From Halopenitus persicus (GTDB lineage: Archaea > Halobacteriota > Halobacteria > Halobacteriales > Haloferacaceae), in NCBI RefSeq assembly GCF_900107205.1, contig NZ_FNPC01000006.1, forward strand, positions 1 to 64,000: 64,000 nt of DNA. The letters are read 5' to 3'. Shown in pieces: positions 9,108 to 18,314 of this stretch. The notes under the pieces were generated by a model. That model was not told the DNA's origin and did not search any database. It was given only the letters and a program-made list of their open reading frames with translations. A program made the position numbers and the translations under genes. Position 1 is the first letter of the stretch. Every line of letters begins with the position of its first letter.

Positions 9108-9260
9108 GCGGTTCGACGTGTGGGTCCGCGTGTCCGATGCGGTTCGACGTGTGGGTCCGCGTGTCCGATGCGGTTCGACGTGTGGGTCCGCGTGTCCGAC
9201 GGTTCGACGTGTGGGTCCGCGTGTCCGATGCGGTTCGACGTGTGGGTCCGCGCGTACGAT
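9108..9260. repeat. 31-base tandem repeat, five copies
   Basis: Five copies start at 9108, 9139, 9170, 9200 and 9230. The period is 31 bases except for the third copy, which lost a couple of bases at its junction. Each contains GCGGTTCGACGTGTGGGTCC followed by GCGTGTCCGAT. The array fills part of the 554-base spacer 9024-9577 between the DICT gene and the oxidoreductase gene. The remainder of that spacer shows no gene. The units are nearly identical, so the expansion is recent. Confidence 0.92.
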
Positions 9261-9577
9261 GCCGTTTACGTCCGAACGGGGGATGTGAGCCGCCGATCGC
9301 GCGATCAGGGAGCCGCCGACCCGCGTGCCCCGCGGCCGGCGTTCGACGGTGCGCGTCGCACCGGGGCTCCGGATCGGTCCCATTGCCTCCTGCGACGATC
9401 CGTCGCTCCCGCGAACGACCGGATCGCGGTCGTCGCCGGGAGTGGGACCGATCGAACCGCGTGGCGAACGGCGGGCGACTCCACGACCGTGATCCGGCGG
9501 CGGTGTAACCGTCATCGGTTACTACCCTATGTCAACAGCTAACAGGTTAGAGGCCGTATATAACGAACGAGCATTAC

Positions 9578-11509
9578 ATGACAGACTTCGGCGGCTACCG
9601 CGACCGAGTGGCACAGATCGACCTCTCCGAGTCGGACGTCTCCTACCGGGGGATCGACGACGAGGACGCCAGGAAGTACATCGGCGCGCGCGGGCTGGGC
9701 GTGAAATACGTCTTCGAGAAGGGCGCCGACGTCGACCCGGACTCCCCGGAGAACCGGCTCGCGTTCATGACCGGACCGCTGACCGGAACCCAGGCCGTGA
9801 TGAGCGGCCGGATCGCGCTGGTGACGAAGTCCCCGCTGACGGGGACCGTCACCGACTCACACCACGGCGGCTGGTCGGGCGCCCGGCTCAAGTGGGCCGG
9901 CCTGGACGGCCTCCTGCTCGACGGGGCCAGCGACGATCCCGTCTACCTCTACGTCGAGGACGGCGACGTGGAGGTCCGCGACGCGTCGCATCTGTGGGGC
10001 AAGGGGGTCCACGAGACGATCGACACGATCGGCGAGGAGGTCGAAGGAACGGTCGGCCGGAACGTCTCCGTGATGGCGATCGGGCCGGCCGGCGAGAACG
10101 GCGTCCGGTACGCCTGCGTCGTCAACGAGGACGACCGCGCCTCCGGGCGCGGCGGCACCGGCCACGTGATGGGCACCAAGAACGTCAAGGCGGTCGTGGT
10201 CAAGTCCGGCACGAACATGCCGGCCCCGGCCGACCCCGAGACCTTCCAGGAGGGCCACCAGCAGTCGATGCAGGTCATCCAGGAGTCCGACGTCACCGCG
10301 CCCAACGAGGGCGGGCTCTCGATGTACGGGACGAACGTCCTGATGAACATCACCGAGGAGATGGACGGGCTCCCGACGAAGAACGGGAAGTACACCTCGA
10401 CGCGCAGCTACGAGGACGCCGAGGGCGTCGACATCGACGCCGAGCGCGTCTCCGGGGAGAACGTCCGCGAGAACATCCTCGTCGACGAGCCGACCTGTCA
10501 CTCCTGTCCGGTCGCCTGCAAGAAGGAGGTCGAGGTGCAGACGATGCACAAGGGCCAGGACATGAACGTCCGGATGGAGTCCTACGAGTACGAGTCGGCG
10601 TTCGCGCTCGGCCCGAACTCGGGCCACTCCGAGCGCGACGACATCGCCCTCATGATCGACCGGTGTAACGACGTCGGCGTCGACACCATCGAGGTCGGCA
10701 ACATGATGGCGATGGCCATGGAGATGTCCGAGCAGGGCAAGATCGAGGAGTACGGCGACCTCGAGTGGGGCGACTCCGAGGAGATGGTCGACCTCATCAC
10801 CGACATCGCGCACCGCGAGAGCGACCTCGGCGACCTGCTTGCCGAGGGCGCCGAGCGCGTCGCCGACGAGGTCGGCGCACACGACAACAAGCTGTCGGTC
10901 AAGGGCCAGACGATTCCGGCCTACGACCCGCGCTGTATGAAGGGGATGGGCATCGCGTACGCGACCTCCAACCGCGGCGCCTGCCACCTCCGGGGGTACA
11001 CTCCCGCCGCGGAGATCCTCGGCATCCCGGAGAAGGTCGACCCCTACGAGTCGGAGGGGAAGGGCGAGCTCACCGCCACCTTCCAGGACCTGCACGCGAT
11101 CTCCGACTCCTTCGACATCTGCAAGTTCAACGCCTTCGCGGAGGGGATCGAGGAGTACGTGCTCCAGTACAACGGCATCACCGGCCGCGACGTCACCGAG
11201 GACGAGCTGCTGGCGGCGGGCGAGCGCGTCTACAACCTGGAGCGCTACTACAACAACCTCGCCGGCTTCGACGGCGCGGACGACACGCTCCCGAACCGCT
11301 TCCTCGACGGGCACCCGGACGCGATCCCCGGACAGGGCGCAAGCGAGGGCGAGCTGTGCGAGCTCGACGAGATGAAGGACGAGTACTACGAGGTCCGCGG
11401 CTGGGTCGACGGCGTCGTCCCCGAGGAGAAGCTCGAGGAGCTCGAGATCGAGGTCGGGCCCGGCACCGGCGTCTCCAGCGGCGAGGGCGCCGCGCCCGCG
11501 GACGACTGA
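9578..11509 (+). CDS. Aldehyde ferredoxin oxidoreductase (tungsten/molybdopterin)
   Basis: A 643-residue AOR-family enzyme, close to the usual 600-620 residues plus an acidic tail. The N-terminal domain holds the pterin-binding strand region (YIGARGLGVKYVFEKG, FMTGPLTGT, SHHGGWSGARLKWAG). The [4Fe-4S] ligands are the C-x2-C-x3-C group near residue 306 (TCHSCPVACKK) and a fourth Cys near 515 (DICKFN). It oxidises aldehydes to acids and passes electrons to ferredoxin. No molybdopterin-synthesis or ferredoxin gene is adjacent. GTATATAA at 9556-9563 is too close to the ATG to be its TATA box. Confidence 0.93.
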   Translation: MTDFGGYRDRVAQIDLSESDVSYRGIDDEDARKYIGARGLGVKYVFEKGADVDPDSPENRLAFMTGPLTGTQAVMSGRIALVTKSPLTGTVTDSHHGGWSGARLKWAGLDGLLLDGASDDPVYLYVEDGDVEVRDASHLWGKGVHETIDTIGEEVEGTVGRNVSVMAIGPAGENGVRYACVVNEDDRASGRGGTGHVMGTKNVKAVVVKSGTNMPAPADPETFQEGHQQSMQVIQESDVTAPNEGGLSMYGTNVLMNITEEMDGLPTKNGKYTSTRSYEDAEGVDIDAERVSGENVRENILVDEPTCHSCPVACKKEVEVQTMHKGQDMNVRMESYEYESAFALGPNSGHSERDDIALMIDRCNDVGVDTIEVGNMMAMAMEMSEQGKIEEYGDLEWGDSEEMVDLITDIAHRESDLGDLLAEGAERVADEVGAHDNKLSVKGQTIPAYDPRCMKGMGIAYATSNRGACHLRGYTPAAEILGIPEKVDPYESEGKGELTATFQDLHAISDSFDICKFNAFAEGIEEYVLQYNGITGRDVTEDELLAAGERVYNLERYYNNLAGFDGADDTLPNRFLDGHPDAIPGQGASEGELCELDEMKDEYYEVRGWVDGVVPEEKLEELEIEVGPGTGVSSGEGAAPADD

Positions 11510-11660
11510 GGCGCTCGGCGACGGCTGAGGCGCCCGCCCTCAACCGAGGTGCCGGTCGCCTCCGGACACGCCCGATACCGAGTGAAGAACGCCCCCGCCG
11601 GATCGTCCGGCACCGCGGCCGGCCATACATCTTTTTGCCGACATCGACCGAAGAGACGGT

Positions 11661-12023
11661 ATGAACCCCCGGATTCCGGTCGCCGTCGGCGCCGCGCTCA
11701 CGGCGGCCCTCGTCGTCGCGGGTGCGGTAACGGGACTGCTCGAGACCCGGATCGCCTTCTCGGCGCTGATCGGACTGCCCGCCGGCGTCCTCGCGGGCGC
11801 GATCGTCGCGGCGGCGACGGCTCGAGTCTACGGGACCCTCGCGCGCCCGACCGGGGCAGTTCTCGAGGGGATCGCGGCCGTCGGCCCCGCGTTCCTCGCG
11901 CTCGCGGCGGTTCGATATTCGGTCGCGGCGACTCGGGGCGTCCTCTCGACGACGACGGCGATCGCGCTGGCGCTGCTGGTCGGGGTGGCGGTGGCGGTGC
12001 TCCGCCGGCGAGCGGCGGGGTGA
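11661..12023 (+). CDS. Small membrane protein, four helices
   Basis: A 120-residue protein with about four hydrophobic segments (VAVGAALTAALVVAGAVTG, FSALIGLPAGVLAGAIVAAA, LEGIAAVGPAFLALAAV and TTTAIALALLVGVAVAVL) and a short basic end RRRAAG. No known domain recognised. It is convergent with the MscS gene. Composition is like its neighbours. Confidence 0.7.
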   Translation: MNPRIPVAVGAALTAALVVAGAVTGLLETRIAFSALIGLPAGVLAGAIVAAATARVYGTLARPTGAVLEGIAAVGPAFLALAAVRYSVAATRGVLSTTTAIALALLVGVAVAVLRRRAAG

Positions 12024-12061
12024 GCGACCAGGGAAGCGGGCCGGTCCCCGGGCGCCGATCC

Positions 12062-12922
12062 TCAGCTCTCGGCGACGGTCTCGAGCACCTCGACGCTGCC
12101 GGTGAGCTCGCGGTGGACGTAGGGCATGTCGATCCCGTCCTCGTCGAACCGCTCCTTGACGGCCTGTACGTACTCCGAGCGGACGCGCACGAAGTCGCCG
12201 CGGTCCGGGTCCTCGATCCACCACCGTGACTGGAGGCCGACGGCGGAGTCACCCAGCTCGACCAGCCGAACGGAGACGCCGGGGTCGTCGAGGATCTCCT
12301 CGTGGGCCCGCGCCTCCTCGAGGATGACGTCGGTCGCGCGGTCGATGTCGTCGTCGTAGCCGATGCCGAAGACGAACCGCTGGCGGAGCGTCTCGTAGGC
12401 GACGGGGTTCGTCACCGCCGTGTTGGCCAGGTCGCCGTTCGGCACGGTGACGCGCTCGTTGTCGAAGGTCCGGATCCGCGAGACCCGGAGGTCGATGTCC
12501 TCGACGCGCCCGCTGTTGCCGTCCCACTCGATCCAGTCGCCCACCTCGAAGGGCTTGTCCTTCAGGATGAAGACCCCGGCCACGAAGTTCCCGAGGAGGT
12601 CCTGCGCGGCGAACCCGACCGCCAGCGCCAGCGCGCTGCCGAAGACCGCGAACGCCGAGAGGAACGCGCCGTAGCCCGCGACCGTCAGCCCGATCGCGAG
12701 CGCGCCGACCCAGACGGCCGCGTTGGCGACGCTCGCCGCGAGGCCCACGACGGCCCGGTCGAACCCCCTGGCCTCGAGCACCCGCCGAACGCCCGGCACG
12801 ACGACGAATCGACCGACGAGCAGGGCGATCAGGAACCCGAGGAGGAACGACGCGATCGAGACGCCGATCCCGGCGAGGTCGATCGACTCCCGCACCGCAT
12901 CGACTTGTAGCGTGACGCTCAT
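12062..12922 (-). CDS. MscS-type mechanosensitive channel
   Basis: A 286-residue small-conductance channel. Three N-terminal membrane helices end in a glycine/alanine-rich pore helix (VFGSALALAVGFAAQDLLGNFVAG, about residues 95-120). The MscS beta domain follows (PFEVGDWIEWDGNSGRVEDIDLRVSRIRTFDNERVTVPNGDLANTAVTN) and then the alpha/beta C-terminal domain. It opens on membrane stretch to release osmolytes during hypo-osmotic shock. The start is the ATG at 12920-12922. It stands alone, convergent with the preceding small membrane-protein gene. Confidence 0.93.
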   Translation of the reverse strand: MSVTLQVDAVRESIDLAGIGVSIASFLLGFLIALLVGRFVVVPGVRRVLEARGFDRAVVGLAASVANAAVWVGALAIGLTVAGYGAFLSAFAVFGSALALAVGFAAQDLLGNFVAGVFILKDKPFEVGDWIEWDGNSGRVEDIDLRVSRIRTFDNERVTVPNGDLANTAVTNPVAYETLRQRFVFGIGYDDDIDRATDVILEEARAHEEILDDPGVSVRLVELGDSAVGLQSRWWIEDPDRGDFVRVRSEYVQAVKERFDEDGIDMPYVHRELTGSVEVLETVAES

Positions 12923-12993
12923 CGGGAACCGGTTCGAGTGCCCTCATCAAGAAAGTACGGCAGACGGACGCCGAGCTCGGGTCGGCGGACCGG

Positions 12994-14223
12994 TCACGCC
13001 TCCAGGGGGGCCTCGCGGTCGGCGACGCGCCGGAATCGACGGCCGTGAACGTCGTTTTCCCGGATCCGGTCGCGGATCGGCGCCGGAAGCCACTCGCTGT
13101 CGGTCCCGGATTCGGGTGCGACGCGCGGCTCCGGGGAGTCGGAACCGGGCGCGGCCGGCGGCGACTCGTCGGAAGTCACGCCCGCCGGCGGCGCGGGATC
13201 GATCCCGGACCGCCGGATCCCGTCGGGGAGGTACCGGTCGTGGGTCGGCAGCCGCTCGTGGAGGGCCATCCCGCCGGCGTCGGCCACCGCGCGCAGCTCC
13301 TCGAGGCCCGGCCAGGCGTACGCCGGGTTGATGTAGTCCTCGGTGACCGGCGAGACGCCGCCCAGGTCGTCGATCCCGCAGTCGACCAGCTCGGCGGCGG
13401 GCGTCAGGTTCGGGGGCACTTGAACGGAGACCGCGGCCGGCAACGCTTCCCGGGCCATCGCGACCGTCCGACGCATCGTCTCGACGCTCGGCCGCTCGAA
13501 GTCCGACCGCTCGTTGGGGACGACGTTCTGCACGATCACCTCCTGGATATGTCCGTACCGCTCGTGGAGCTCGCGGATCGCCAGCAGGCTCTCGGCGCGA
13601 TCGCGCCAGTCCTCGCCGATCCCGACCAGGATCCCCGTCGTGAAGGGAACGCCCAGCCGACCGGCCGCCCGGATCGTGTTGAGCCGCTGGCCCGGCGTCT
13701 TTCGCCGCCCGCCGGCGTGGGCGTCCACGTCCGCGGTCGTCTCGAGCATCACGCCCATCGAGGCGTTGACGTCCCGAACCGTCTCGAAGCCCGCCTCGGT
13801 GAGATCGCCCGGGTTCGAGTGGGGAAGTAACCCCTCCTCCAAGGCGATCGTGCACGCCTCCCGGAGGTACTCGAGGATCGAGTCGTGACCCCACTCCGCG
13901 AGCTGGTCGTGGATCGCGGCGTACCGGTCGTCGGGGTCGTCGCCGAAGGTGAACAGCGCCTCGGTGCAGCCGGCGTCGGCGCCGATCCGGCATTGCTCGC
14001 GGATCTCCCCGGGCGTCAGCAGGCTCGCCTCGCCGGGGACGTCGTAGTAGGTGCAGTACGTACAGGTGTACCGGCACGCGGTCGTCAACGGGAGGAAGAC
14101 GTTCCGCGAGAACGTGAGCTCGGCGGCGGGCTCGACGTCCGCGGGCGTGACCGCGAGCAGGCTGTCGACCGCCTCGGGGTCGACGGCGATCTCGACGTCG
14201 TAGTCGTCCGCCGCGGGGAACAC
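12994..14223 (-). CDS. cofG: 7,8-didemethyl-8-hydroxy-5-deazariboflavin synthase, CofG subunit
   Basis: A radical SAM enzyme of about 409 residues. The cluster motif is C-x3-C-x2-C (TTACRYTCTYCTYYD). HSNPGDLT, LVGIGEDW and QEVIVQNVVPNERSDFERPS are typical CofG segments. With CofH it makes the Fo chromophore of coenzyme F420. The GTG at 14221-14223 is preferred because TTTTGAGG lies about 29 bases upstream as a promoter-like box; a TTG at 14248-14250 would extend the frame. A low-complexity Pro/Ser insert (about residues 335-375) precedes the C-terminus. It follows cofC by 34 bases. Confidence 0.92.
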   Translation of the reverse strand: MFPAADDYDVEIAVDPEAVDSLLAVTPADVEPAAELTFSRNVFLPLTTACRYTCTYCTYYDVPGEASLLTPGEIREQCRIGADAGCTEALFTFGDDPDDRYAAIHDQLAEWGHDSILEYLREACTIALEEGLLPHSNPGDLTEAGFETVRDVNASMGVMLETTADVDAHAGGRRKTPGQRLNTIRAAGRLGVPFTTGILVGIGEDWRDRAESLLAIRELHERYGHIQEVIVQNVVPNERSDFERPSVETMRRTVAMAREALPAAVSVQVPPNLTPAAELVDCGIDDLGGVSPVTEDYINPAYAWPGLEELRAVADAGGMALHERLPTHDRYLPDGIRRSGIDPAPPAGVTSDESPPAAPGSDSPEPRVAPESGTDSEWLPAPIRDRIRENDVHGRRFRRVADREAPLEA

Positions 14224-14257
14224 GCCTGACGCTCGTGGGCCGACCCTCAAAAGGGTA

Positions 14258-14932
14258 TCACTCGACGGCGGTCCGCTCGACCGTGACGCGGCCGTCCGCG
14301 GTCCGGAGCTCGAATCCCGCGTCCGACAGCCACCGTCGAGCCGTCCCGGTTCCGTGGAGGAGGACCTCCGCGAGGTCGTCCCGCTCGTCGACGTCGGTCC
14401 CGAGCCGATAGGAGTCGATCTCGGTCAGGGAGGCGTCGATCGACCGCGCGGCCCGTCGGTGATCGCGAACCGAGGCGCCGTGGTAGTCGACGCGGAACGC
14501 CGGGTCGCGGACGACGAGCGCGTTCGTCCCCCCGCCCCGCCCCGGCGCGAGCACGACGTCGCCCGTCGCGTCGAACAGTCGTTCCAGGGACCGCGGCGTG
14601 GCGATCGCCAGGTCGCCCATCACGACCGCGATCGCGTCGGCGGGGTCGGCGACCGTCCCGGGGAACGCGTCCGTGATCGCCGCGGAGACCGCCGGCGTCA
14701 GCTCGCGGTCGTCGACGCGAACCGCGGCGGTCGCAGCGAGGTCGGCGCCGACCCGATCGGCGAGGTCGATCGGTCGATCGGCGAGCACGGTCGGCTCCCC
14801 GTCGGCCTCCCGGACCGCCCGGAGCACGTCGCGGAGCATCGCGTCCGCGAAGGCGCGTCGCTCCGCGGGCGTGAACGTGTCCGACAGCCGCGTCTTCGGA
14901 CGGTCGGCGGCGAACGGAACGAGAACGTCCAT
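14258..14932 (-). CDS. cofC: 2-phospho-L-lactate guanylyltransferase CofC
   Basis: A 224-residue nucleotidyltransferase-fold protein beginning MDVLVPFAADRPKTRLSDTFTPAERRAFADAMLRDVL, with VVMGDLAIATPRSLERL and APGRGGGTNALVVRDPAFRVDYHGASVRDHR characteristic of CofC. It activates 2-phospho-lactate with GTP for F420 side-chain assembly. It sits between cetZ1 and cofG; the 23-base gap from cetZ1 could allow read-through. The ATG at 14930-14932 is the first plausible start. Confidence 0.92.
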   Translation of the reverse strand: MDVLVPFAADRPKTRLSDTFTPAERRAFADAMLRDVLRAVREADGEPTVLADRPIDLADRVGADLAATAAVRVDDRELTPAVSAAITDAFPGTVADPADAIAVVMGDLAIATPRSLERLFDATGDVVLAPGRGGGTNALVVRDPAFRVDYHGASVRDHRRAARSIDASLTEIDSYRLGTDVDERDDLAEVLLHGTGTARRWLSDAGFELRTADGRVTVERTAVE

Positions 14933-14955
14933 CGAAAATACCGGCGGCGACCGAG

Positions 14956-16134
14956 TCAGAACAGCGATTCGAGCTCGTCCTCGTCGTCGTCGACGAGCGA
15001 CTCGAGGTTCTCCTCGCTCTCCTCGCGGATCTCCTCGAGGTTGTCCTGGGCCTCGATCGCGACCTGCTGGAGCTCCTTGATGCGGGGAACGTTCGTGACG
15101 CCGGCCAGGAGGATCACGGACGCGACGAACCCGGAGCCGCGGTAGGGGTAGTCGCCGCCCCGGACCTCCATCGAACCGGTCTGCTCCTCGAGCCACTTGC
15201 GGCCGCGCTCGATCCCCTTGCGGTTGAGGTACTCCGGCGGCCCGGCGAGCACGAGCAGGGCCCGTTCGGACCCCTCGATCTCACAGGGGAGCGTCAGGCG
15301 GCCGAGCGCCGCCTTGCGGACCAGGCTGGTGATGCGGTTCGTGGTGTGGGCGGTGTCGAGCTCGTCGTTCTCCTCGCCGTTTCGGAGCCGCGACAGGAGA
15401 CCGCCCGAGGAGGTCTCCTCGACCTCCTCCTCGGCGTAGCCGACCGTCGAGACGCCGCCGCCGGAGAGGGTGTTGATGATCTCCGAGGAGTCGACGACGC
15501 TCTCGGCGACCTCCTGACCCTCCTTGACCTCGCCGGCGCCGAAGAGGATCCCGAACCGGCGGACGATCTCGTCGTTGATCTGCTCGTAGCCGCCCTGGAC
15601 CGATTCGCCCGTCTTCCGCCAGGCGTCGTTGTCGAACACCAGCAGGTTGTCGACCTCGCGGACGAACGTCTGGAACGACCGGGCCGCGTTCAGGGTGTAG
15701 ATGCCGCCCTCGTCGCTGCCGGGCAGGATGCCGAGCCCGTAGACCGGCTCGGTGTAGATGCGCTTGAGGTGCTTCGCGAGCACCGGTGCGCCGCCGGATC
15801 CGGTTCCCCCGCCGAGTCCGGCGACGACGAGGAACGCGTCGACCTCGTGGACCGGGATCGAGTCGATCGCGCCCTGTACCTCGTCGATGTCCTCCTCGGC
15901 GATCTCCGCGCCGAGCTCGTTGTCCGCGCCCACGCCGTGTCCCTTGACGCGGGACTGTCCGATCAGGACGCGCTGGCTCTCCGGGATGTGCTCGAGCCCC
16001 ATCAGATCGGCTTTGGCCGTGTTCACCGCAGCGGCCGCCCGCACGATCTCCGAGCCGGTCCGTTTGTCGTACTCAAGGAACTTGTCGACGACTTTTCCCC
16101 CCGCCTGTCCGAAGCCGATCATTGCCAGTTTCAT
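14956..16134 (-). CDS. cetZ1: Tubulin-like protein CetZ1
   Basis: A 392-residue tubulin/FtsZ superfamily GTPase. The start MKLAMIGFGQAGGKVVDKFLEYD, the GTP-binding loop GLGGGTGSGGAPVLAKHLKRIYTEPVYGLGILPGSDEGGIYTLNAARSF pattern and the later ESVVDSSEIINTLSGGGVSTVGYA fit CetZ1 from memory of the Haloferax protein, where it is needed for rod shape and motility. CetZ proteins keep tubulin-like features in the C-terminal half. The C-terminus here is acidic and probably flexible. Gene order cetZ1-cofC-cofG is seen here on one strand. Confidence 0.95.
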   Translation of the reverse strand: MKLAMIGFGQAGGKVVDKFLEYDKRTGSEIVRAAAAVNTAKADLMGLEHIPESQRVLIGQSRVKGHGVGADNELGAEIAEEDIDEVQGAIDSIPVHEVDAFLVVAGLGGGTGSGGAPVLAKHLKRIYTEPVYGLGILPGSDEGGIYTLNAARSFQTFVREVDNLLVFDNDAWRKTGESVQGGYEQINDEIVRRFGILFGAGEVKEGQEVAESVVDSSEIINTLSGGGVSTVGYAEEEVEETSSGGLLSRLRNGEENDELDTAHTTNRITSLVRKAALGRLTLPCEIEGSERALLVLAGPPEYLNRKGIERGRKWLEEQTGSMEVRGGDYPYRGSGFVASVILLAGVTNVPRIKELQQVAIEAQDNLEEIREESEENLESLVDDDEDELESLF

Positions 16135-16146
16135 GGAATCCCCAGT

Positions 16147-16186
16147 CCGTCTTTGCAAAAACCACAGACGGATAGCAAATATAAGC
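16147..16186 (-). promoter_or_regulatory. cetZ1 promoter with leader inverted repeat
   Basis: On the minus strand a TATA-like GCTTATATTT lies at 16177-16186, followed downstream by a 6-base inverted repeat, CCGTCT and AGACGG (16166-16171 and 16147-16152), separated by 13 bases and ending 13 bases before the ATG. The repeat could be an operator or a small leader hairpin. Confidence 0.5.
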
Positions 16187-16443
16187 CTTGTGATGGGGGA
16201 GATCCGTCGATCGCCCGAAAAAGCCCGAAAAGAGAGGCGTTGCGGCGTGATACGCACAATATCGGATCGAAGAACTGCAGCCCGCCCCTCGACGTCATTT
16301 CCAGGATCGCTTATATATGTCCCGTGTTCTCACGGGGCTCGAACGGTCGATGACGACGATTCGCGGGAGACGTCGGACGGGCGCGTGGCCGGCCGTCCGA
16401 CGGACGCGCTGCGGGACGCGTGGCAGGATGGGCCACGATACGG

Positions 16444-16545
16444 ACGGACACACAGCTCGGGCGGACGTGCGGCAGGACGGACACACAGCCCCGAGTGGAC
16501 GTGCGGCAGGACGGTCACAAGCCCGGGCGGACCACGGCACGGAGG
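16444..16545. repeat. 33-base tandem repeat, three copies
   Basis: Three imperfect copies start at 16444, 16477 and 16511. Each begins ACGGACACA or ACGGTCACA, and the first two end GGACGTGCGGCAGG. The array lies in the 445-base spacer 16135-16579 between cetZ1 and the next gene. Also in that spacer is CGCTTATATATG (16309-16319), a TATA-like box readable on either strand with no gene of its own. No coding sequence is seen. Confidence 0.85.
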
Positions 16546-16579
16546 CAGGCCCGTCGCGTCAGGGGCCGTCGAGGCGGCC

Positions 16580-17485
16580 TCAGACGCCGAGGTACTCCTC
16601 GAAGGTCGTGAGATCCTCGGCGGAGACCTCGAACGCGTCGATGTCGTTTCCGTCGGTCGTGTTGTCGAACGTCAGCGACCGGTACTGGTCGGGCCCCATC
16701 GGGAAGCCGGGCACGACGCTCAACGCCGTGAGGCCGACCCGCGCGAGCGCCATCGGCAGGGGGACGATCGTGATCGACCGCCCCTCGGACTCGTAGACCA
16801 TATCGGTGATCTCACGCAGCGTGAGCTTTTCGGGGCCGGCGAGTTCGTAGGTCTCGCCGGCGTGGGCGTCCTCGGTCACCGCATCGGCCAGCATCGGGAC
16901 CAGGTCCGAGACGTGGATCGGCTGGAACCGCGTTCTGCGGCCGCCGCCGGGGAGCGGGTACACCGGGAGCCCGGGCGCGAACCAGGACTTCAGCCGCTTG
17001 GTGAAGGAAACGAATTCGCCGCCGTCGCCGAAGACGACCGAGGGCCGGACGATCGTCTCCTCGACGTCGGCCGCCGTCACGAGCCGCTCCGCGGCGCCCT
17101 TCGCGCGGATGTAGTGGGTCGCGCCGTCGGGGTCCGCCCCGAGGGCGCTCAGCTGCAGGAACCGGTCGACCCCGCCATCGACCGCCGCCTCGACGAGGTG
17201 CTCCGTCCCGCCGCGGTGGACCTCGTCGTGGCGTTCGTTCCCGCCGGAGGGCTCGAACAGCGGCGAGAGCGCGACGAGGTTGACGACGGCGTCGTGGCCC
17301 GCGACGGCGTCATCGATCGAGTCGGCCGCGGTGACGTCGCCGACGGTCGTCTCGACCGATTCCACCCCGTCGAACTCGTCCGACGGCGACCGCGAGAGCG
17401 CGGTCACCTCGTGGCCCCGGTCGGCCAGTTCACGACACAGGTACGACCCGATGAAACCGGTTCCGCCGGCGACCAGGATCTCCAT
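16580..17485 (-). CDS. NAD(P)-binding short-chain reductase, NDUFA9-like
   Basis: A 301-residue atypical short-chain dehydrogenase. It begins with the Rossmann motif MEILVAGGTGFIGSYLCREL (GGTGFIGS). NLVALSPLF, FLQLSALGA and THYIRAKGAAERLV hold the modified active-site tyrosine-lysine region (Y-x3-K). ETIVRPSVVFGDGG and FQPIHVSDLVPML follow. The layout is that of NDUFA9-like/UPF epimerases that accompany complex I or act on quinones; the substrate is not predictable. The ATG is at 17483-17485. Confidence 0.85.
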   Translation of the reverse strand: MEILVAGGTGFIGSYLCRELADRGHEVTALSRSPSDEFDGVESVETTVGDVTAADSIDDAVAGHDAVVNLVALSPLFEPSGGNERHDEVHRGGTEHLVEAAVDGGVDRFLQLSALGADPDGATHYIRAKGAAERLVTAADVEETIVRPSVVFGDGGEFVSFTKRLKSWFAPGLPVYPLPGGGRRTRFQPIHVSDLVPMLADAVTEDAHAGETYELAGPEKLTLREITDMVYESEGRSITIVPLPMALARVGLTALSVVPGFPMGPDQYRSLTFDNTTDGNDIDAFEVSAEDLTTFEEYLGV

Positions 17486-17618
17486 ACCCGTCCTTGGAGG
17501 AGAATCCACCTAAAACTACCGCGGGGACGGCGATTCCGAGGCGGCTCAGCGCGACAGCCCGCCGCCGATCCGCGGGCGTATCCTGACCGTTTATCCGGAC
17601 GGCCGTCACAGCGGGAGT

Positions 17619-18200
17619 ATGCTCCTCACGCTCGAGGGACTCGACGGCAGCGGGAAGACCACCGTCTGGGAGGCCCTCCGCGCCGACCGGCCGGACGCGG
17701 TGTTCACCCGCGAGCCGACCGACAGCTGGTACGGCGACGCCGTCTACCGGTCGATCGCCGACGACGACGCGGACCCGCTGGCCGAGCTGTTCTTATACAC
17801 CGCCGACCACGCGAACCACCTCTCGAGCACGATCGAGCCCGCGCTCGAGGCCGGCGAGCTCGTCGTTTCCGACCGATACTGCGACTCGCGGTACGCCTAC
17901 CAGGCCGCCACGCTGGCCGACACGCGGATCGACCGTCCGCTCGAGTACGTGCGCGGGATCCACCGACCGTTCACCCGCGAGCCCGACGTCACCGTCTACC
18001 TCGACCTCGACGCGGAGACGGCCGCCGACCGGGCGGGATCGACGAACAAGTTCGAACGGCGCGAGTATCTCGCGCGGGTCAGGGCCAACTACGAGCGGCT
18101 GATCGAGTCCGACCCCGACCGGTTCGTCCGCGTCGACGCGACGCGGCCGCCCGCGGAGGTCCTCGCACGCGTGGAGTCGATCATCGACGATCGGACGTGA
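17619..18200 (+). CDS. tmk: Thymidylate kinase
   Basis: A 193-residue dTMP kinase. The P-loop is [16 protein letters not shown] (residues 5-20). [13 protein letters not shown] and [19 protein letters not shown] (DRY motif) follow, and [15 protein letters not shown] precedes the lid region. It phosphorylates dTMP to dTDP with ATP. The final codons (IDDRT) run into a short tandem repeat that continues past the stop. Confidence 0.93.
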   Translation: MLLTLEGLDGSGKTTVWEALRADRPDAVFTREPTDSWYGDAVYRSIADDDADPLAELFLYTADHANHLSSTIEPALEAGELVVSDRYCDSRYAYQAATLADTRIDRPLEYVRGIHRPFTREPDVTVYLDLDAETAADRAGSTNKFERREYLARVRANYERLIESDPDRFVRVDATRPPAEVLARVESIIDDRT

Positions 18201-18279
18201 CCGACATCGTCGACGATCGGACGTGAATCGACGACCGGACGTGAATCGACGACCGGACGTGAATCGACGACCGAACCCG
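18181..18279. repeat. 18-base tandem repeat at the 3' end of tmk
   Basis: GAATCGACGACCGGACGT-like units occur about four to five times, the first units diverged and overlapping the last codons of tmk (ATCGACGATCGGACGTGA). The repeat appears to have grown outward from the gene's own terminal sequence. Confidence 0.85.
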
Positions 18280-18314
18280 ACGGCCACTGACGGGCGAATC
18301 GACCGACTGTGACC

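Noticed and set aside
9108-9260. 31-base array as a CRISPR or replication-origin iteron
   Set aside because: No spacers between units; no adjacent orc1/cdc6 or rep gene and no AT-rich unwinding region.
9556-9563. GTATATAA as the promoter of the oxidoreductase gene
   Set aside because: It ends only 14 bases before the ATG, too close for a TATA box; no later start fits the family.
16444-16545. Three-unit repeat as a possible second CRISPR
   Set aside because: Units are contiguous with no unique spacers and are only 33-34 bases long in total.
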